Of a stretch of DNA of 64,000 bases, positions 1-9,093 are shown piece by piece (position 1 is the stretch's first letter; every line of letters starts with the position of its first letter). The notes beneath the pieces are model-generated. The model did no database searches and was not told the DNA's origin. It saw nothing but the letters and a program-made list of their open reading frames with translations. Source of the DNA: Chitinophagaceae bacterium 26-R-25 (GTDB lineage Bacteria > Bacteroidota > Bacteroidia > Chitinophagales > Chitinophagaceae); NCBI GenBank assembly GCA_029906195.1, contig JARWSJ010000003.1, positions 682,001-746,000 of the forward strand, written 5' to 3'. A program made the position numbers and the translations under genes.

Positions 1-1389
1 ATCGAAGAAATGAAAAATCATGGCGTTGCTGCTACTGACGCTGATGCTGCTGCATTAAGCATGAACGCAGGAATGGACATGGATATGATCAGTGAATTTT
101 TCCTGAAGAATTTAAAGCAACTGGTACAATCGGGAAAAGTGAGTCAAAAGGAAATTGACCGTGCATCATACAATGTACTTGCAGCGAAGTATAAGCTTGG
201 GCTTTTTGAAAACCCTTATCGGTACTGCGATACAGAACGTGCTGCGAAAGATATTCTGTCAGAAGAACATTTGCAGCATGCATTGAGAATGGCGCAAGAA
301 TCGATCGTTTTACTGAAGAACAATAACCATCTTTTGCCATTGCAGGAAACGGGAACCATCGCATTGATCGGGCCGTTTGCGAAAACAGAAGATGTCCAAA
401 ACATCGGAGCAACAAATGCTTCCCGCTCACCGAATATTTACGAAGAACTTACAAGCCAATTAAAAGGCAAAGCAACAGTGCTGTATGCAAAGGGGGCTAA
501 TATTTCTGAGAATGACATGTTGATGGAAAGAACTTTTCAGAAGAAAGATGTGCGCAGCGCTGAAGCATTAAAAACAGAAGCTATTAACATTGCGAAGCAG
601 GCAACTGTAATCATTGCAGTAATGGGAGAACATGGAGGCATGACGGGCGAAGCGGCAAGCATGGCGGATATTCAATTGCAGGAGAACCAACGTGACTTAT
701 TGAAAGAACTGAAGAAGTTAAACAAGCCAATTGTGTTGGTAGTTAAAAACGGACGCCCCCTAATTATTGATTGGGAGAATGAAAACATGGATGCAATTAT
801 CGATTGCTGGTATTTAGGCACTAAAGAAGCTGAGGCAGTTGTGAACACATTGCTCGGAAAATTCAATCCGTCGGGAAAACTTACAATGACCTTTCCTAGA
901 AGTGTTGGACAAATTCCTGTTTACTATGCGCACAATAATTCGAGTCGCCCTGAGCAGGAAGGAAATAAATACACTTCCAAGTACCTTGATATTTCCAGTG
1001 AGCCGCTGTATCCATTCGGTTATGGTTTAAGTTATACTTCATTCGAATACTCTCCCGTAACATTATCTTCCGCAACTTTAGATGGCAAAGGAAAAATAAC
1101 AGCCAGTGTTACTGTTAAAAACAACGGTACATACGATGGCGATGAAATCGTTCAGTTGTACATTCAGGATGTTGTTGGAAGTATTAAAAGGCCTGTGAGA
1201 GAATTAAAAGGATTTAAGAAGATATCGCTTAAGGCCGGTGCGTCACAAACTATTACGTTTGCGATTACCGAAGAAATGCTTCGCTTTTATAATAACGAAT
1301 TACAGTTTAAATCGGAACCGGGAAAATTCAATGTATTCATCGGCGCCGATTCAAAAACTAAAAATGTCGCGGAATTCGAATTGAAATAA
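1..1389 (+). CDS. Glycoside hydrolase family 3 beta-glucosidase, C-terminal part (5' end outside window)
   Basis: The frame is open from base 1 (Ile-Glu-Glu before the first Met at 10), so this is the C-terminal 462 residues of a longer enzyme. It matches BglX-type GH3 enzymes, which remove terminal beta-linked sugars, usually in the periplasm. Visible parts are the AGMDMDM stretch that follows the catalytic (beta/alpha)8 domain, the second alpha/beta domain with IVLLKNNNHLLPL and IALIGPFA, the motif YPFGYGLSYTSFEY, and a fibronectin-III-like C-terminal domain (about residues 360-460). The nucleophile Asp and signal peptide would lie upstream and cannot be checked. The stop is followed within 10 bases by a palindromic repeat pair. 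Confidence 0.93.
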   Translation: MEEMKNHGVAATDADAAALSMNAGMDMDMISEFFLKNLKQLVQSGKVSQKEIDRASYNVLAAKYKLGLFENPYRYCDTERAAKDILSEEHLQHALRMAQESIVLLKNNNHLLPLQETGTIALIGPFAKTEDVQNIGATNASRSPNIYEELTSQLKGKATVLYAKGANISENDMLMERTFQKKDVRSAEALKTEAINIAKQATVIIAVMGEHGGMTGEAASMADIQLQENQRDLLKELKKLNKPIVLVVKNGRPLIIDWENENMDAIIDCWYLGTKEAEAVVNTLLGKFNPSGKLTMTFPRSVGQIPVYYAHNNSSRPEQEGNKYTSKYLDISSEPLYPFGYGLSYTSFEYSPVTLSSATLDGKGKITASVTVKNNGTYDGDEIVQLYIQDVVGSIKRPVRELKGFKKISLKAGASQTITFAITEEMLRFYNNELQFKSEPGKFNVFIGADSKTKNVAEFELK

Positions 1390-1397
1390 ATTTCCCC

Positions 1398-1475
1398 GTA
1401 GAGACAAGGCATTGCCTTGTCTCTGTTCCACCAAAATTCAAATACGCAAAAGACAAGGCAATGCCTTGTCTCTAC
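1398..1475. repeat. Paired GTAGAGACAAGGCA palindromes
   Basis: Two palindromes face each other across about 27 bases. One has arms GAGACAAGGCA/TGCCTTGTCTC (1401-1423); the other spans 1451-1475. Together they form a larger inverted repeat starting GTAG and ending CTAC. They lie between the convergent ends of the GH3 gene and uvrC, and the TAG stop of uvrC (1474-1472) is part of the element. The same design recurs at 26462-26533 and 35011-35092. Confidence 0.9.
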
Positions 1476-3274
1476 TTGTTAAAATGCTGCCACACAATCT
1501 CTGCCTTTGATTTTCCAACTTCAGCAATTAATTCTTCTTTCGTCAGCGTTTTGATTTTGTTGACAGAACGGAATGTCTTCAATAGCCTGTCAGCAGTAGA
1601 TTTGCCGATGCCTTCAATCGTTTCCAATTCATTTTTAAAAGTGCCTTTGCTTCGTTTGTTTCTGTGAAACGTAATACCAAAGCGGTGCACCTCATCACGA
1701 ATGCGACGGATCAGTTTCAGGCTCTCGCTGTTATAAGGTAGTTTAAGTGACTCGCTATCTCCCGGAAAAAATAGTTCTTCTTCATTTTTCGCAAGTCCCA
1801 CAAGCGTCATCCTTCCAATCAAGCCGAGCTCGTCAATGGCTTGCATAGCATAGCCCAGCTGCCCCTTACCACCATCAATGATCACGAGTTGAGGCAAATC
1901 TTGATTTTCATCCAGCAAGCGCTTATATCGCCTGTAAACAACTTCTTTCATCGTAGCGAAGTCGTTAATGCCCTCAACTGTTTTCACATTGAAGTGTCGA
2001 TAATCTTTTTTACTTGGAATACCGTCCTTGAAACAAACCATAGCAGATACAGGATAACTTCCCTGGAAGTTGGAGTTATCAAAACATTCAATATGCACCG
2101 GGGCCTCCGTAAGCGAAAGATCTTCCTGCAATTGATACAACACCTGCTTCTTTTCAAAATCTGATTTCCCTTCCAGCTGAAGAATTTTCTTTTTCTTCAA
2201 TTCTTCTTTAAAATAGTTCACGTTCTTCTCTGAAAGCTCCAGCAGTTTCTTTTTATCTCCGCCTTTAGGCACAATTATTTCAACAGTATCATCAGGATAT
2301 TCGATCTCAAACGGAACAATAATTTCATGCGCCATGCTATTGAACGTTGAGCGAAGCTGCGCAATGGCAAACTGTAAAACCTCCTGCTCTGGCTCTTCCA
2401 GGTGTGTTTCCAGCTGAATGGTATTGGTTTGAACAACAGTGCCATTTTGAATCATCAGGTAGTTTACATACGCAAGATCTCCGTCTTTCAAAATGCTGAA
2501 AACATCCATGGTTCCAAGGTGCCTGCTCACAATCACGGACTTCGCCTGGTAACTTTCGAGGTGCTCAATTTTTTTGCGCATCATTTCTGCCTTCTCGAAA
2601 GCCATACCTTCCGCATGTGCTTTCATTTGTTGCCTGAATTGCTGCAAAATAGGGCCGAGATTTCCTTTCAGTATATTTTCTATTTGTAACAATCCTGCAT
2701 TGTAATCTTCCAGTGATTGCAAGCCTTCGCACGGACCTTTGCAATTGCCCAAATGATATTCCAGGCACACTTTGAATTTGCCGCGTTTAATATTTGTTTC
2801 AGTAAGATTGAGTTTGCAAGTACGCAGTGGAATATTTTGCTTGATGAATTCAATCAACTCACGCACTCTGCCAACAGAAGTAAATGGCCCGAGGTATTTT
2901 GAACCATCATTTAATTTTCTTCTTGTGAGAAATATTCTTGAAAACGGCTCTCTCTTAATAACAATGAAAGGATAGCTTTTATCATCCTTCAGGTTGATAT
3001 TGTATTTCGGCTGGAACTGTTTGATCAGCGAGTTTTCAAGCAGGAATGCATCCTGCTCGGAATCAACAATGGTAAACTCAATTTTTGTAATGCGCTGAAC
3101 AAGCTCGTGTGTTTTATAGTTGACAAAGGTTTTGGAAAAATAGGAGCTAACACGTTTGCGCAGACTTTTGGCCTTGCCAACATAAATCAGTTCATCTTTA
3201 TTGTCGAAGTATTTGTAAATGCCCGGATTGGTGGGAATTGTATGTGCTATCTGCTGAAACTCACTCGCTGTCAT
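1472..3274 (-). CDS. uvrC: Excinuclease ABC subunit C (UvrC)
   Basis: UvrC makes both incisions around bulky DNA lesions in the UvrABC complex. The 600-residue length is normal. Domains in order: GIY-YIG nuclease at about 16-95 (GIYKYFDNKDELIYVGKAKS); a Cys-containing segment (CLEYHLGNCKGPC, about 170-182); the UVR domain that contacts UvrB at about 200-235; the RNase H-like 5' nuclease with ECFDNSNFQG and VIIDGGKGQLGYA (about 395-480); and a C-terminal helix-hairpin-helix (IEGIGKSTADRLL, about 550-590). The ATG at 3274 sits at the expected N-terminus. The last codons run straight into the palindromic repeat, which supplies the TAG stop. Confidence 0.97.
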   Translation of the reverse strand: MTASEFQQIAHTIPTNPGIYKYFDNKDELIYVGKAKSLRKRVSSYFSKTFVNYKTHELVQRITKIEFTIVDSEQDAFLLENSLIKQFQPKYNINLKDDKSYPFIVIKREPFSRIFLTRRKLNDGSKYLGPFTSVGRVRELIEFIKQNIPLRTCKLNLTETNIKRGKFKVCLEYHLGNCKGPCEGLQSLEDYNAGLLQIENILKGNLGPILQQFRQQMKAHAEGMAFEKAEMMRKKIEHLESYQAKSVIVSRHLGTMDVFSILKDGDLAYVNYLMIQNGTVVQTNTIQLETHLEEPEQEVLQFAIAQLRSTFNSMAHEIIVPFEIEYPDDTVEIIVPKGGDKKKLLELSEKNVNYFKEELKKKKILQLEGKSDFEKKQVLYQLQEDLSLTEAPVHIECFDNSNFQGSYPVSAMVCFKDGIPSKKDYRHFNVKTVEGINDFATMKEVVYRRYKRLLDENQDLPQLVIIDGGKGQLGYAMQAIDELGLIGRMTLVGLAKNEEELFFPGDSESLKLPYNSESLKLIRRIRDEVHRFGITFHRNKRSKGTFKNELETIEGIGKSTADRLLKTFRSVNKIKTLTKEELIAEVGKSKAEIVWQHFNK

Positions 3275-3305
3275 AATATATCAAATGCTTTGCAAATATC
3301 GTTTT

Positions 3306-3545
3306 TTTACCACTAAGGCACTCAGGGCACAAGATTCCACTAAGAGTTTTTTTAACCACGGAGTTAAAGAGTTTTTTTCACAGAGGAAACAGAGAAAGTA
3401 CCTGGAAGTGTTGGCCGCTTATGAATGCTCAGGGGAAAGGAGTATTTGCCACAAACCTCCTTCCCTCTGTGGAAAAACCTCCGTTGCCTCTGTGGTTAAA
3501 AAAACTCTTAGTGGAATCTTGTGCCCTGAGTGTCTTTGTGGTAAA
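3306..3545. repeat. Long inverted repeat of ACCACTAAGG/ACCACGGAG/CACAGAG words
   Basis: The left arm (3306-about 3365) and right arm (about 3481-3545) are inverted copies. A shared core of about 42 bases (CTCAGGGCACAAGATTCC and onward, including seven T) is identical, with only a few mismatches over 56 bases. Further in, the arms continue as weaker CACAGAGG words. The element fills the tandem gap between the uvrC start and the lipoprotein gene end. The same vocabulary occurs at 12610-12763 and as one arm near 42418. Confidence 0.9.
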
Positions 3546-3561
3546 CTCAGAAGCGAAGCTT

Positions 3562-4161
3562 CTACTCCCCGCTCCACGAAACCTTCACAATCTTCGTAAC
3601 CTCGGCTCCATTTTTAGGTTGAGCGGACGATATGATCTGGCAGTTTTTATCTGCTTTCCAGAATAGTTTTTGTGAAAAAGACGTGTCTCCTTTTTCAAAG
3701 AATTTTTCGATGTAGATGCTGCGAACTTTATCGCTTTGAACAGGATCTGGTTTTACCAAAACGTCAAGGCGTTGTATCTCCAGCGAAGGGTTCTTTGTAG
3801 TGTATGTAAACGTAATACTGGGAATGGACTGGTCTGCAAAGGCAGTTTCTTTATAGTCTTTTTTAATGCCGGCATCACTTATATCCGGTGTGTAAAACTC
3901 AGCCGCTATCTTGCTCAAGTCTTCTTGCTTGATAGATGTTGGGACCGAATCTTTTCCAACAATGGTTGTTTGCATAATCGGCAATTGCATTGAATCCACC
4001 ATGTGCACCTGGCTTTTGATATAATCAGCCACCGGAAAAAAGTCAACATTAGGATTTGCAGTATCAATCGCAGTTCCCTGGTTAGCCTCTGTTTTCGGAG
4101 TATTGTTGTTATTGCAAGCAGCCAGCAGGAGCAGGAAAATAGAATATTGTAAGTACTTCAT
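3562..4161 (-). CDS. Putative lipoprotein of unknown function
   Basis: A 199-residue protein I cannot assign to a named family. Residues 1-16 form a lipoprotein signal with lipobox LLAAC, followed by CNNNN, so it should be exported and lipid-anchored. The rest is soluble and mixed in character, with Lys-rich segments and one further Cys (KNCQIIS) near the C-terminus; no catalytic motif is obvious. The gene is flanked by two unrelated intergenic repeats (3306-3545 and 4185-4289), so it is probably its own unit. It is on the same strand as uvrC and the ECF genes. Confidence 0.75.
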   Translation of the reverse strand: MKYLQYSIFLLLLAACNNNNTPKTEANQGTAIDTANPNVDFFPVADYIKSQVHMVDSMQLPIMQTTIVGKDSVPTSIKQEDLSKIAAEFYTPDISDAGIKKDYKETAFADQSIPSITFTYTTKNPSLEIQRLDVLVKPDPVQSDKVRSIYIEKFFEKGDTSFSQKLFWKADKNCQIISSAQPKNGAEVTKIVKVSWSGE

Positions 4162-4184
4162 GGGAGTAAAAATAACTGAATAAT

Positions 4185-4289
4185 GCTAAACGCAGAACGC
4201 TAAACGCTAAACGCAAAACGCAAAACGCAAAACGCCGGGTGCTGCCCACTAAGCGTTAAGCGTTAGGCATCAAGCATTACGCTTAACGC
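4185..4289. repeat. Inverted repeat of AACGC words
   Basis: The left side repeats GCTAAACGC and GCAAAACGC; the right side repeats GCGTTAAGCGTTAGGC and its relatives, the reverse complement of the same words. The TAA stop of the neighbouring minus-strand gene (4285-4283) lies inside the right arm (CGTTAAGC). The same words occur at 13492-13550. Confidence 0.85.
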
Positions 4290-5734
4290 AACGTCTTTAT
4301 AATACCAAACTTAATACTGTACTCCATCAGGTACTCATGAATTGGATACCTGTCTGAATAAGTAGATTTTAACTGATAGCGGAATTGCGGGCCCAGCTGG
4401 AATTTCAGGCCATTGGCACCAGTGTAGGAAACATATGTTTCAAGATTGGCGGCGTAGTTGAAACGGCGCACAAGTGAATGTTCTTTTACGTAGTTATTGT
4501 AATCGTTGGAAAGTAAATAAGTGCTATGTGCCATTACATAGAATGGCTGGAACGTACCTGCAGCGTTCAATTGCAGGCGATGATCACCAATGATCTTCAC
4601 ATCAATTCCCACAGGCATTGACAGTTGGAAGTACCTGTTCTGCAAAATTTCCTGTGAATAACCGTTCATGTTTCTAATGGAAGTAAACGCCCGGATGGTG
4701 TCGTTAATATTTCCTGGTGTGGTTAAAGCAATGGTTGCTTTTTCACGTGAGTACGTGTATGCGCTCACGTTGTACCCGTTCATGTTCAACTGCAATCCAG
4801 CTTTAATTGAAATGTTTTTTGTAACAGGGAACAGCAATGCAGAACCCGCTTCCAAACCGATGGTAGGAGAGTGGTTCACAAATTTGTTTACGTCAAGATG
4901 GTTGGATGCCAGCGGCAAATCCTGGCTCGACGTAGACTTTGAGCTTGGATCTTCCAGTTTTCTGAAACTGATGGTTGGTGCAAAATAGTATTGTAGTTGC
5001 AAATGCTTTGGCTCCGAAATTTTAGGAATCTTCACGCTTGCATATGAAACAACAGGTGTTGTGATAGCGGGTGAAGATTTTTTAGGCTCAACAGCAATAA
5101 TAGGTTTCGCTGCAACTGCAGGCGCCACGGGCTTGTTGTTGGCTATCAGTTTAACCACGGAGGCGTTCATTGCCACGCGTGTTTCAGTGTTGTCATTTAT
5201 AAATACTTTGCCCACTTCGTTTTCAGGAATTGCTACATAGCTCGCTGCAATCGCATTTAACGGCGGCAGGTCACTAAACCTTGTGCTGAACGAAGAAGTG
5301 ATGCGTTGTGCGATCGGCAATTTATCCGCAATGACTTTCGGCAATGCTGAATTTGCTACATAATTGTAACCATTCAGCCATTTGTAAATATTAATGTTAT
5401 TGGAATAGATTGGCTGGTTAAAAATGTGAACAGTGTTTCTGTTCTGTGTTAGGTTCAGGCCAGCGCGTATTTGTTGTAAAAAATCGTTTGCAGCAATTTC
5501 GTCGTTTTTAATAATGGAGCCGGACAATTCATTCGTATCTGTTTGAACACGTAAGATCTGATCGCCCGTGAACAGGAACAATAGGAACAGTGCCGCCACG
5601 ATCAGTCCGCTTTTCGTAGGGTGAAGAGTTCTATTGATTTTCTTCCACACCATCTCCGACGGGTATAATCTGTGTTGGTCAGCCTTGCTTTTTAAAAACT
5701 GCTCAAATTCGTCTGTATAAAAGTCTCTGTCCAT
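4283..5734 (-). CDS. Membrane-anchored protein with barrel-like C-terminal domain, partner of the adjacent ECF sigma factor
   Basis: I chose the ATG at 5734 (MDRDFYTDEFEQFLK, 483 residues); the longer frame would need a TTG at 5758. Residues 1-40 look cytoplasmic, with the motif YPSEMVWKKIN. A transmembrane helix follows at about 45-65 (GLIVAALFLLFLFTG). A long Ser/Asn/Pro-rich linker runs to about 250. The C-terminal 230 residues alternate polar and hydrophobic and resemble PorT-type outer-membrane barrels (LQLQYYFAPTISFRKL and on). The gene starts 36 bases after the ECF sigma stop, where an anti-sigma factor would be expected. Anti-sigma function is inferred; no zinc anti-sigma motif is visible. 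Confidence 0.8.
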   Translation of the reverse strand: MDRDFYTDEFEQFLKSKADQHRLYPSEMVWKKINRTLHPTKSGLIVAALFLLFLFTGDQILRVQTDTNELSGSIIKNDEIAANDFLQQIRAGLNLTQNRNTVHIFNQPIYSNNINIYKWLNGYNYVANSALPKVIADKLPIAQRITSSFSTRFSDLPPLNAIAASYVAIPENEVGKVFINDNTETRVAMNASVVKLIANNKPVAPAVAAKPIIAVEPKKSSPAITTPVVSYASVKIPKISEPKHLQLQYYFAPTISFRKLEDPSSKSTSSQDLPLASNHLDVNKFVNHSPTIGLEAGSALLFPVTKNISIKAGLQLNMNGYNVSAYTYSREKATIALTTPGNINDTIRAFTSIRNMNGYSQEILQNRYFQLSMPVGIDVKIIGDHRLQLNAAGTFQPFYVMAHSTYLLSNDYNNYVKEHSLVRRFNYAANLETYVSYTGANGLKFQLGPQFRYQLKSTYSDRYPIHEYLMEYSIKFGIIKTLR

Positions 5735-5770
5735 TTCTACAAGCAATTTGGGGTACAAATCAAAACTGCT

Positions 5771-6349
5771 TTATTTGGCAAAAAGTGCCAGCAGTCTTGT
5801 TTTTTGTTTTGGTTTTTGTATAATGCTCTTTTTAACGAGAACGTCTTCCAGCATTTGCCGCGCGCGGGTGTACTGCGAGCGGCTCGTACTTTCTTCTATG
5901 TCCAGCATATCCGCAATTTCCTTATGGGTATAGCCCTCAACAGCGTACAGGTTAAGCACCGTTCGATAACCGATCGGCAGCAGCCTGATGCATTCAACCA
6001 CTTGCTTGGCCTGGATCACAGAAGGAATATTTTCTTCACGTATTTCAATACCACTAGCGTAGGTAATATCTACGCTATCGTTGAATTTTTTATTTTTCTT
6101 TAAATGATTAATGCAGGTGTGTACAACAATGCGCCTTATCCAACCTTCAAAAGCGCCCTGGTTCCTGAATGTGTGCATTTGGGAAAACACCTTTATAAAG
6201 CCTTCCTGAAGCATGTCTTCCGCATCTTCCCGGTTGTGGCCATACCGGTAACAAACCGCAAGCATCTTGGGGCTATACCTGTTGTATAGCTCCTTTTGCG
6301 CAGAAGCATTGTTTTGTAAACAGCCTTGAAAAATTGCGTCTTCAGTCAT
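5771..6349 (-). CDS. ECF-family RNA polymerase sigma factor
   Basis: From the ATG at 6349 (MTEDAIFQGCLQ) the protein has 192 residues, normal for ECF sigma factors; the upstream extension would need a TTG. Region 2 is seen at about 15-80 (LYNRYSPKMLAVCYRYG, EDAEDMLQEGFIKVF, FEGWIRRIVVHTCINHLKK). Region 4 is at about 120-175 (LPIGYRTVLNLYAVEGYTH, then KEIADMLDIEESTSRSQ), which would bind the -35 element. It is co-transcribed with the membrane/barrel protein downstream, so it probably answers an envelope signal. Its target promoters cannot be told from this window. Confidence 0.95.
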   Translation of the reverse strand: MTEDAIFQGCLQNNASAQKELYNRYSPKMLAVCYRYGHNREDAEDMLQEGFIKVFSQMHTFRNQGAFEGWIRRIVVHTCINHLKKNKKFNDSVDITYASGIEIREENIPSVIQAKQVVECIRLLPIGYRTVLNLYAVEGYTHKEIADMLDIEESTSRSQYTRARQMLEDVLVKKSIIQKPKQKTRLLALFAK

Positions 6350-6705
6350 GGTATATATTACTCTTCTAATATAGACATTTTTTCTCAAACATAATAGTGG
6401 GGAAACTAGGGTTTTTGGGAAATAGGGTTGTTAGTTGTTGGTTAATAGTTGTTAGGCATTATGTGCGTCAGCCCCTGCCAAAAACTAACAACTAACAACT
6501 GTCAACTAACAACTTAACTTCTCAAGTATCGAAACCATACAACAATCGTATCAAAACCGGACACCGCAAAAACTAAACAGCAATTAACTGGTTATTTATC
6601 AGTTAATTGTAATGGGGCATATTTTTGGGTAAATAAAAATGGATGTTTTTTCAACCGACTGTATTCCCAAAAAATATTACTGTAACCCAAATCAGAATAT
6701 CTTTT
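6350..6705. other. Divergent gap between ECF sigma gene and FtsX-type permease
   Basis: This 356-base gap must hold the promoters of both flanking genes. The only recognisable structure is the GTTGTTAG inverted repeat at 6426-6514. A short imperfect inverted repeat (AATTAACTGGTTA and TCAGTTAATT) lies near 6581-6611. I see no convincing -33/-7 pair. Confidence 0.5.
6426..6514. repeat. Inverted repeat of GTTGTTAG words
   Basis: The left arm (GTTGTTAGTTGTTGG, then TTAATAGTTGTTAG) and the right arm (CTAACAACTAACAACTG, then TCAACTAACAAC) pair with a few mismatches around a loop of about 28 bases. The same words form the inverted repeat at 18789-18862 and a single right arm at 15570-15599. Confidence 0.85.
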
Positions 6706-9093
6706 ATGCTTAAGAACTATTTTAAACTGGCATGGCGAAATCTGGTTAAAAGCAAAGTGTATTCGCTGATCAATGTGCTTGGCCTGGCCACAGGAATGGC
6801 AGTTGCCATGCTGATTGCACTATGGATATCGGATGAAGTAACGTTTGACCGGTACCATTCCAACCATAAGGAGCTGGCCCAGATAATGACCACTTTTGTC
6901 GATAACGACGGTAAAATGGCAACCGGGCCCGCAGTTTGCCTGCCAATAGGCAATGAATTACGAACCAAGTACGGAAGCGACTTCAAAAGTATTTCCATGG
7001 CATCCTGGAACTTCGACCACATTCTGGTGGTTGGAGATAAAAAGATCACTTCAAAGGGTATGTGGGTTGAAGGCAGTTTTCCCACCATGTTTTCATTGAG
7101 ATTATTGAAAGGAAATATTAATGCTTTGGACGACCCTTCCGCAATTCTGCTCAATGCATCTACCGCAACATCACTTTTTGGAGATGCCGATCCAATCAAC
7201 AAAATGCTGCGACTTGACAATAAGGATAATTACAAAGTGGCTGGTGTTTTTGAAGATCTTCCGCGCAATACAAGTTTAAATGATGTAAAGCTTTTTCTGC
7301 CATGGAAAAAATACATAACAACTGAAGATTGGATAAAACGTGCAAACACACAATGGAACAACCACTCATGGCAGGTGTATGTGCAGGTGGCGAATAAAAT
7401 AGACATGGACAAGGAGACTCAAAAGATCAGGAACATTGTGATGGACCATAAGGTGGCCGCTACCGACGGAAAGGAGCAGGCTGTACTATTTCCTATGGAT
7501 AAATGGAGGCTTTACAGCGAATTTAAAGATGGCAAGGCCGCCGGAGGTAAAATACAGTTTATCTGGTTGTTTGCGGTAATAGGTGTTTTTGTGTTGCTGC
7601 TGGCTTGCATCAATTTTATGAATCTTTCAACAGCTAGAAGCGAGAAAAGAGCAAAAGAAGTGGGCATTCGTAAAACGGTGGGTTCTGTGCGCGGACAGTT
7701 GATAGGTCAGTTTTTGGCGGAGTCAGTTTTGGTGGCCTTTGTGTCCCTGATATTTTCGCTTATTCTCGCTGCAGTGTTAATGCCGCTTTTCAACAGGCTT
7801 GCAGAGAAAAGTATTTTTTTGCCTTTGGGCAATCCCATCTTTTGGTTACTGATCATTGTGTTCACTTTAATTACAGGATTGGTTTCCGGAAGCTATCCTG
7901 CGTTCTATCTTTCCAAATTTGAGCCCATCAAAGTATTGAAAGGAACATTCCGCGTGGGAAGGTTTGCATCATTACCACGCAAGGTGCTGGTAGTTGTGCA
8001 GTTCACTTTTTCGATAGCATTGATCATAGGAACCATCATTATTTTCAAACAGATTCAATACGCGAAAAACAGACCCGTAAATTACAGGAGCGAAGGGCTT
8101 ATCACCATCAATATGTCCACCCCGGATCTGTATGGCCATTACGACGCCATACGAAGTGATCTGCTGGCTACCAATGTGGTGGACAACATGGCTGAATCAT
8201 CAAGCCCAACAACAGATGTATGGTCGAATCAAATAGGTTTCAGCTGGCAGGGGAAAGACCCCAACACATTGCCGGCTTTTGGCACCATAGCTGTAACCGA
8301 AGATTTTGGAAACACCATTGGCTGGAAAGTCAAAGAGGGCCGAGATTTTTCTAAGCAATTTGCCACTGATAGTTTGGCAATGGTATTAAATGAAGCCGCT
8401 GTAAAACTAGTTGATATGAAGCGTGAGATCGTTGGAGAAACGATAAAATTCAATGACAAAAATTATACGGTAATAGGCGTCGTAAAAGATATGATCATGG
8501 AATCACCCTACACTCCGGTGAAACCAACAGTATTCTTCTTTAACCGCGAATGGGCAAATGTTATCACAGTCGCCATAAAACAATCAGTGCCCGTTCGTGA
8601 TGCATTGAATAAAATTGAAACGGTGTTCAAAAAATACAATCCTTCTTCACCATTTGCTTATAAATTTAATGACGAGGAATACATGCGAAAATTTGCTGAC
8701 GAACAACGCATAGGAAAACTCGCAACATTTTTTACCATACTCGCCATCTTCATTTCATGCCTTGGTTTGTTTGGCCTTGCTTCATTTGTAGCAGAACAAC
8801 GTAAAAAGGAAATTGGCGTTCGCAAAGTGCTTGGTGCATCAGTCTTCAATTTGTGGCAGTTGTTGTCAAAAGAATTTGCACTACTCGTAGCGATTTCCTG
8901 CGTCATTGCTATTCCGTTGGCGTGGTATTATTTAAACAGCTGGTTGCAACGTTTTGACTACCGAACAAACATTCCGTTCTGGATTATAGTTGCCTCGGGA
9001 ACCGGCGCGTTGGTTATAACCCTTATCACCGTTAGCTTCCAGGCAATTAAAGCAGCGTTGGCAAATCCCGTGAAGAGTTTGAGAACTGAATAA
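6706..9093 (+). CDS. MacB/FtsX-type ABC transporter permease
   Basis: I chose the ATG at 6706 (MLKNYFKLAWRNLVKSK), the standard N-terminus of this Bacteroidota family; it gives 795 residues. The first transmembrane helix is at about 20-42. A periplasmic MacB-type domain follows, then an FtsX core at about 285-410 (INFMNLSTARSEKRAKEVGI), a second periplasmic domain, and a second FtsX core at about 670-790 (GLASFVAEQRKKEIGVRKVL). No ATP-binding domain is present, so it needs a separate ATPase. Such proteins couple ATP hydrolysis in the cytoplasm to movement in the periplasm; the substrate is unknown. It stands alone here. Its TAA stop runs directly into TTTGAAAA words. Confidence 0.93.
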   Translation: MLKNYFKLAWRNLVKSKVYSLINVLGLATGMAVAMLIALWISDEVTFDRYHSNHKELAQIMTTFVDNDGKMATGPAVCLPIGNELRTKYGSDFKSISMASWNFDHILVVGDKKITSKGMWVEGSFPTMFSLRLLKGNINALDDPSAILLNASTATSLFGDADPINKMLRLDNKDNYKVAGVFEDLPRNTSLNDVKLFLPWKKYITTEDWIKRANTQWNNHSWQVYVQVANKIDMDKETQKIRNIVMDHKVAATDGKEQAVLFPMDKWRLYSEFKDGKAAGGKIQFIWLFAVIGVFVLLLACINFMNLSTARSEKRAKEVGIRKTVGSVRGQLIGQFLAESVLVAFVSLIFSLILAAVLMPLFNRLAEKSIFLPLGNPIFWLLIIVFTLITGLVSGSYPAFYLSKFEPIKVLKGTFRVGRFASLPRKVLVVVQFTFSIALIIGTIIIFKQIQYAKNRPVNYRSEGLITINMSTPDLYGHYDAIRSDLLATNVVDNMAESSSPTTDVWSNQIGFSWQGKDPNTLPAFGTIAVTEDFGNTIGWKVKEGRDFSKQFATDSLAMVLNEAAVKLVDMKREIVGETIKFNDKNYTVIGVVKDMIMESPYTPVKPTVFFFNREWANVITVAIKQSVPVRDALNKIETVFKKYNPSSPFAYKFNDEEYMRKFADEQRIGKLATFFTILAIFISCLGLFGLASFVAEQRKKEIGVRKVLGASVFNLWQLLSKEFALLVAISCVIAIPLAWYYLNSWLQRFDYRTNIPFWIIVASGTGALVITLITVSFQAIKAALANPVKSLRTE

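Noticed and set aside
1841-2164. Plus-strand ORF opposite uvrC
   Set aside because: It is a shadow of a well-conserved coding region and has no promoter or recognisable domain.
3285-3599. 104-codon ORF after uvrC
   Set aside because: Most of it is the translated ACCACTAAGG/CACAGAGG inverted repeat.
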